A stretch of 64,000 nt of DNA from Chryseobacterium gleum (lineage in GTDB: Bacteria > Bacteroidota > Bacteroidia > Flavobacteriales > Flavobacteriaceae). Shown in pieces: positions 61,640 to 64,000 of the stretch. The notes beneath the pieces are model-generated. The model was not told where the DNA came from. It saw only the letters and a program-made list of their open reading frames with translations, and searched no databases. The stretch's first letter is position 1, and each line of letters begins with the position of its first letter. The position numbers and the translations under genes were made by a program. The DNA lies in contig CAMDGB010000005.1 in NCBI GenBank assembly GCA_945897915.1, positions 44,144 through 108,143 on the forward strand. The letters run 5' to 3'.

Positions 61640-61647
61640 TACTTTTG
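61640..61647 (+). promoter_or_regulatory. -7 promoter box for the adhesin gene
   Basis: TACTTTTG, an exact TAnnTTTG match, 42 nt before the ATG at 61690, with a pure A/T leader. Confidence 0.55.
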
Positions 61648-61689
61648 CTATACAATACACATATTTACTATAATATTTAAATATATAAA

Positions 61690-64000
61690 ATGAAAAAAAT
61701 TCTTTTACTTTTTTTTACTTTTTTAAGCATTAATTTTATTTATTCTCAATCAACTTGTGCCACTACGGCTCCAATTTGTTCAGGAAATATTACCCCCCAA
61801 CAAAGTTTAATTGGTATACCTAGTTTAGGTTCTCCAGGTTGTTTAGGTTCTGCACCAAATCCCAATTGGTATACCTTTCAGACTGGTTTTGCCGGAACTT
61901 TAATTTTTAATTTGCATCAAGGAAATAATCCACCTTTATATAATAATACTGATATAGATTTTATATGTTGGGGTCCATTTACTGATGCTCAGATGGCTAC
62001 AACAGCTTGTAATAGTTTAGCAGATTTAACGGCTCCTGTTAACCCAAATAATATAGTAGCCTGCAGTTTTTCTGCTGCTGCAGTAGAGACGATTACCATA
62101 CCAAATGCCAATCCAGGGTCTAATTATATTTTACTGATCACAAATTTTTCTAATTCACCCGGACTATTTGTAATGGAGCAAACAAATGCAACTTCTCCAG
62201 GAGCAGGTTCTACAAACTGTGATGTTGTTTGTGGTGTAGATTTAGGTCCAACTGCAACTTCTGTTTATCCAAGTCCACCTTCTACGAATACAATTTCATT
62301 TTGTAACTCAGCAATAAGTTCTCAAACCTTACATTGTAATTTTCAAAATCCGCCTGCTAACCAAAATACATTGGCGTATCAATGGTTTTTGAATGGAGTT
62401 TTACAGCCTACTTTCACTACAAAATCAATAACGGTTAATCAATCAGGAACCTGGAAAGTTAAGGTAACACATCCTGACTGTGGTACACCTACCGAAGATT
62501 CTGTTATTATTTATTTTGGTACTACGCCAGTAGTTAATCCTATAGCTACTCAATTGGGGCCATTAGGGGATTGTAACCCTATATTTAATTTAACGGCTTT
62601 AATTCCTGCTTTACTAGCACCATTAAATCCTGCAGATTTTACGGTTTCGTTTTTTACAGATTATGGAGCATCTTTAATTTATACAGATCCGGTTACAGGT
62701 CATATACTTAATCCTTCTGCTTTTCAAACTAATGTGGATACTACAATTTGGGTAAGAGCCAGAAACAATACATCAACGCAATGTGTAGATGATAATGAAA
62801 TTTCATTTTTATTAGATGTTAGATGTACAAATAATGCTACTGCCGTAGGAAATATCATTTGTACTAACAATACAGGACAATTAACTTTTACAGGCCCGCC
62901 AAGTGCTGTTGTTACTTTTGCTCAAGGTGCAAATACATATAATGTGACTATACCTGCTTCAGGCCCTTTTATTTGGAATACACCGACACCACTGACCGCA
63001 ACAACTATTTATACATTGACAAATGTTGCAGCTGGTTCACCAGTTGTAAATACACCATTAACATCTACAGCAACTATAACTGTTAACCCTAATAACACTG
63101 TTACAACACCTACAACGACTCAAACACTTTGTATCAATACTGTTTTAACAGCCATTACACATACGACCACAGGTGCTACCGGTATTGCAACTTCAACTAC
63201 TAATTATGGTTTACCAGCAGGAGCTACAGCTACTTGGGCATCAAATATTATTACGATAAGTGGCACACCAACGGCATCTGGAACTTTTAATTATACTATT
63301 CCTTTGATTGGAGGTTGTGGTATATTTACAGCTACAGGAACTATTATTGTAACTGCAGCACCAACAGCATCAATTTCTTATGGTACACCATTTTGTTCTA
63401 ATAATGCTACGGCACAAAGTGTAACCTTCTCAGGAACGAGTGCAGCATACACAGGAGGCGTTTTCTCTTCGGCATCAGGCTTAACACTTGATGCAACAAC
63501 AGGCGCTATAACACCAAGTACAAGTACAGCAGGGGTTTATACGGTTACCTATACGATTCCAGCAAGTGCAGGTTGTGCTGCGATTCCAGTAACTACCTCG
63601 GTAACCATTACAGCATTACCAGCAGCAACGATTTCATATTCTGGCACACCGTTTTGTACAAGTAATGCTACAGCACAAGCTGTAACATTAACAGGAACCA
63701 CAGGAGGAACATATTCATCAACAACAGGTTTAACACTTGATGCAACAACAGGAGGGATTACAGCAAGTTCAAGTACAGCAGGAACTTATACTGTCACTTA
63801 TACGATGTCAGCTGCCAATGGTTGTCCATTGCAAACCACAACAACTTCGGTAATAATAACCGCAGCACCAACAGCATCAATTTCTTATGGTACACCATTT
63901 TGTTCTAATAATGCTACGGCACAAAGTGTAACCTTCTCAGGAACGAGTGCAGCATACACAGGAGGCGTTTTCTCTTCGGCATCAGGCTTAACACTTGATG
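61690..64000 (+). CDS. Large repeat-containing surface adhesin (3' end outside window)
   Basis: 770 codons are visible without a stop. A signal peptide (MKKILLLFFTFLSINFIYSQ) precedes a Cys-containing N-terminal domain of about 170 residues (GSAPNPNWYTFQTG, IDFICWGPFTD) common in exported Bacteroidota proteins. Several Ig-like Ser/Thr/Ala/Gly-rich domains follow, then an array of alternating 86- and 83-residue units (PTASISYGTPFCSNNATAQS and PAATISYSGTPFCTSNATAQ), each with two Cys. Such proteins usually end in a gliding-motility or type IX sorting domain, which would lie beyond the window. I infer a cell-surface adhesin. Length, full repeat number and C-terminus are unknown. Confidence 0.85.
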   Translation, partial: MKKILLLFFTFLSINFIYSQSTCATTAPICSGNITPQQSLIGIPSLGSPGCLGSAPNPNWYTFQTGFAGTLIFNLHQGNNPPLYNNTDIDFICWGPFTDAQMATTACNSLADLTAPVNPNNIVACSFSAAAVETITIPNANPGSNYILLITNFSNSPGLFVMEQTNATSPGAGSTNCDVVCGVDLGPTATSVYPSPPSTNTISFCNSAISSQTLHCNFQNPPANQNTLAYQWFLNGVLQPTFTTKSITVNQSGTWKVKVTHPDCGTPTEDSVIIYFGTTPVVNPIATQLGPLGDCNPIFNLTALIPALLAPLNPADFTVSFFTDYGASLIYTDPVTGHILNPSAFQTNVDTTIWVRARNNTSTQCVDDNEISFLLDVRCTNNATAVGNIICTNNTGQLTFTGPPSAVVTFAQGANTYNVTIPASGPFIWNTPTPLTATTIYTLTNVAAGSPVVNTPLTSTATITVNPNNTVTTPTTTQTLCINTVLTAITHTTTGATGIATSTTNYGLPAGATATWASNIITISGTPTASGTFNYTIPLIGGCGIFTATGTIIVTAAPTASISYGTPFCSNNATAQSVTFSGTSAAYTGGVFSSASGLTLDATTGAITPSTSTAGVYTVTYTIPASAGCAAIPVTTSVTITALPAATISYSGTPFCTSNATAQAVTLTGTTGGTYSSTTGLTLDATTGGITASSSTAGTYTVTYTMSAANGCPLQTTTTSVIITAAPTASISYGTPFCSNNATAQSVTFSGTSAAYTGGVFSSASGLTLD
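63355..64000. repeat. Tandem 507-nt repeat in the adhesin gene
   Basis: The block starting at 63355 recurs at 63862, an offset of exactly 507 nt (169 codons). All 139 nt visible in the second copy match the first. Each 507-nt unit holds two related sub-units of 258 and 249 nt. The array continues past the window end. Confidence 0.92.

Noticed and set aside
1..64000. An undescribed multi-gene defence or secretion system
   Set aside because: Apart from isolated small unknowns, nearly all genes belong to housekeeping families. I found no cluster of adjacent unknown genes with effector, nuclease, toxin or mobile features.

Overview
The window reads as a chromosomal segment of a low-GC member of the Bacteroidota, most likely a Flavobacterium or close relative. 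Four things point there: promoter-like TAnnTTTG boxes (the Bacteroidota -7 element) in front of many genes, weak or absent Shine-Dalgarno sequences with A/T-rich leaders, lineage-typical genes (PorV/PorQ-like protein, DUF4295 next to rpmB-rpmG-ftsY, 482-residue GAPDH, ResB-CcsA fusion, short-form ProS), and a type IX-style repeat adhesin. Gene density is high and almost every gene is intact. I see no insertion sequence, prophage, integrase, CRISPR array or rRNA.

Layout. 1-2.9 kb: a partial PorV/PorQ-like outer-membrane protein, pssA overlapping a GH25 lysozyme, and a DUF5808 membrane protein. 2.9-6.0 kb (minus): kdsD, tatC, an AhpD-like protein and lptB, an envelope group. 6.1-16.5 kb: recQ, a small unknown, an FAD oxidoreductase, GNAT, mltG, an APC permease, GAPDH and an HtrA protease. 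16.7-25.4 kb: dapF, a LolD-type ATPase, a decayed methyltransferase, an ABC-F ATPase, a GT2 glycosyltransferase, a 2-oxoacid dehydrogenase E2, an exonuclease, an FAH hydrolase and an Hpt protein. 25.5-31.3 kb: cinA, rpmB-rpmG-DUF4295-ftsY, rny, a 6S-like RNA, zapA and a ZapB-like coiled coil. 31.4-39.9 kb: a ureohydrolase, a coiled-coil protein, a lipoprotein superoxide dismutase, then the minus-strand series rsfS-ftsH-LUD-cdsA-psd-ACBP, and birA. 40-50.3 kb: the ResB-CcsA fusion, a lipoprotein glutathione peroxidase, GNAT, menD, a TPR protein, DUF1456, an esterase, a TerB-like protein and rimO. 50.4-61.5 kb: a FadL-type porin, a Trp/Gly/Asn-repeat lipoprotein, proS, tRNA-Glu, rpsT, typA, a small unknown, lgt, yidD, cysS and folE. 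61.7-64 kb: the N-terminal part of a large repeat adhesin, cut by the window end.

How the genes fit together. Envelope building dominates: phospholipid synthesis (pssA, cdsA, psd), LPS (kdsD, lptB), peptidoglycan (dapF, mltG, GH25), lipoprotein maturation (lgt) and protein targeting (tatC, ftsY, yidD, ftsH). Translation forms a second theme (rpmB, rpmG, rpsT, proS, cysS, tRNA-Glu, rimO, rsfS, typA).

No undescribed multi-gene system is evident; this is mostly core genome. The points most worth a second look are: paired inverted repeats whose arms touch the flanking coding sequences; a 507-nt repeat in the terminal adhesin whose two visible copies match exactly over 139 nt; a RecQ without its zinc-binding cysteines; two genes whose start codon lies exactly 4 nt after a -7 box; a 6S-like RNA between zapA and rny; a His-rich signal-peptide-like junction inside the ResB-CcsA fusion; and superoxide dismutase and glutathione peroxidase both made as lipoproteins.
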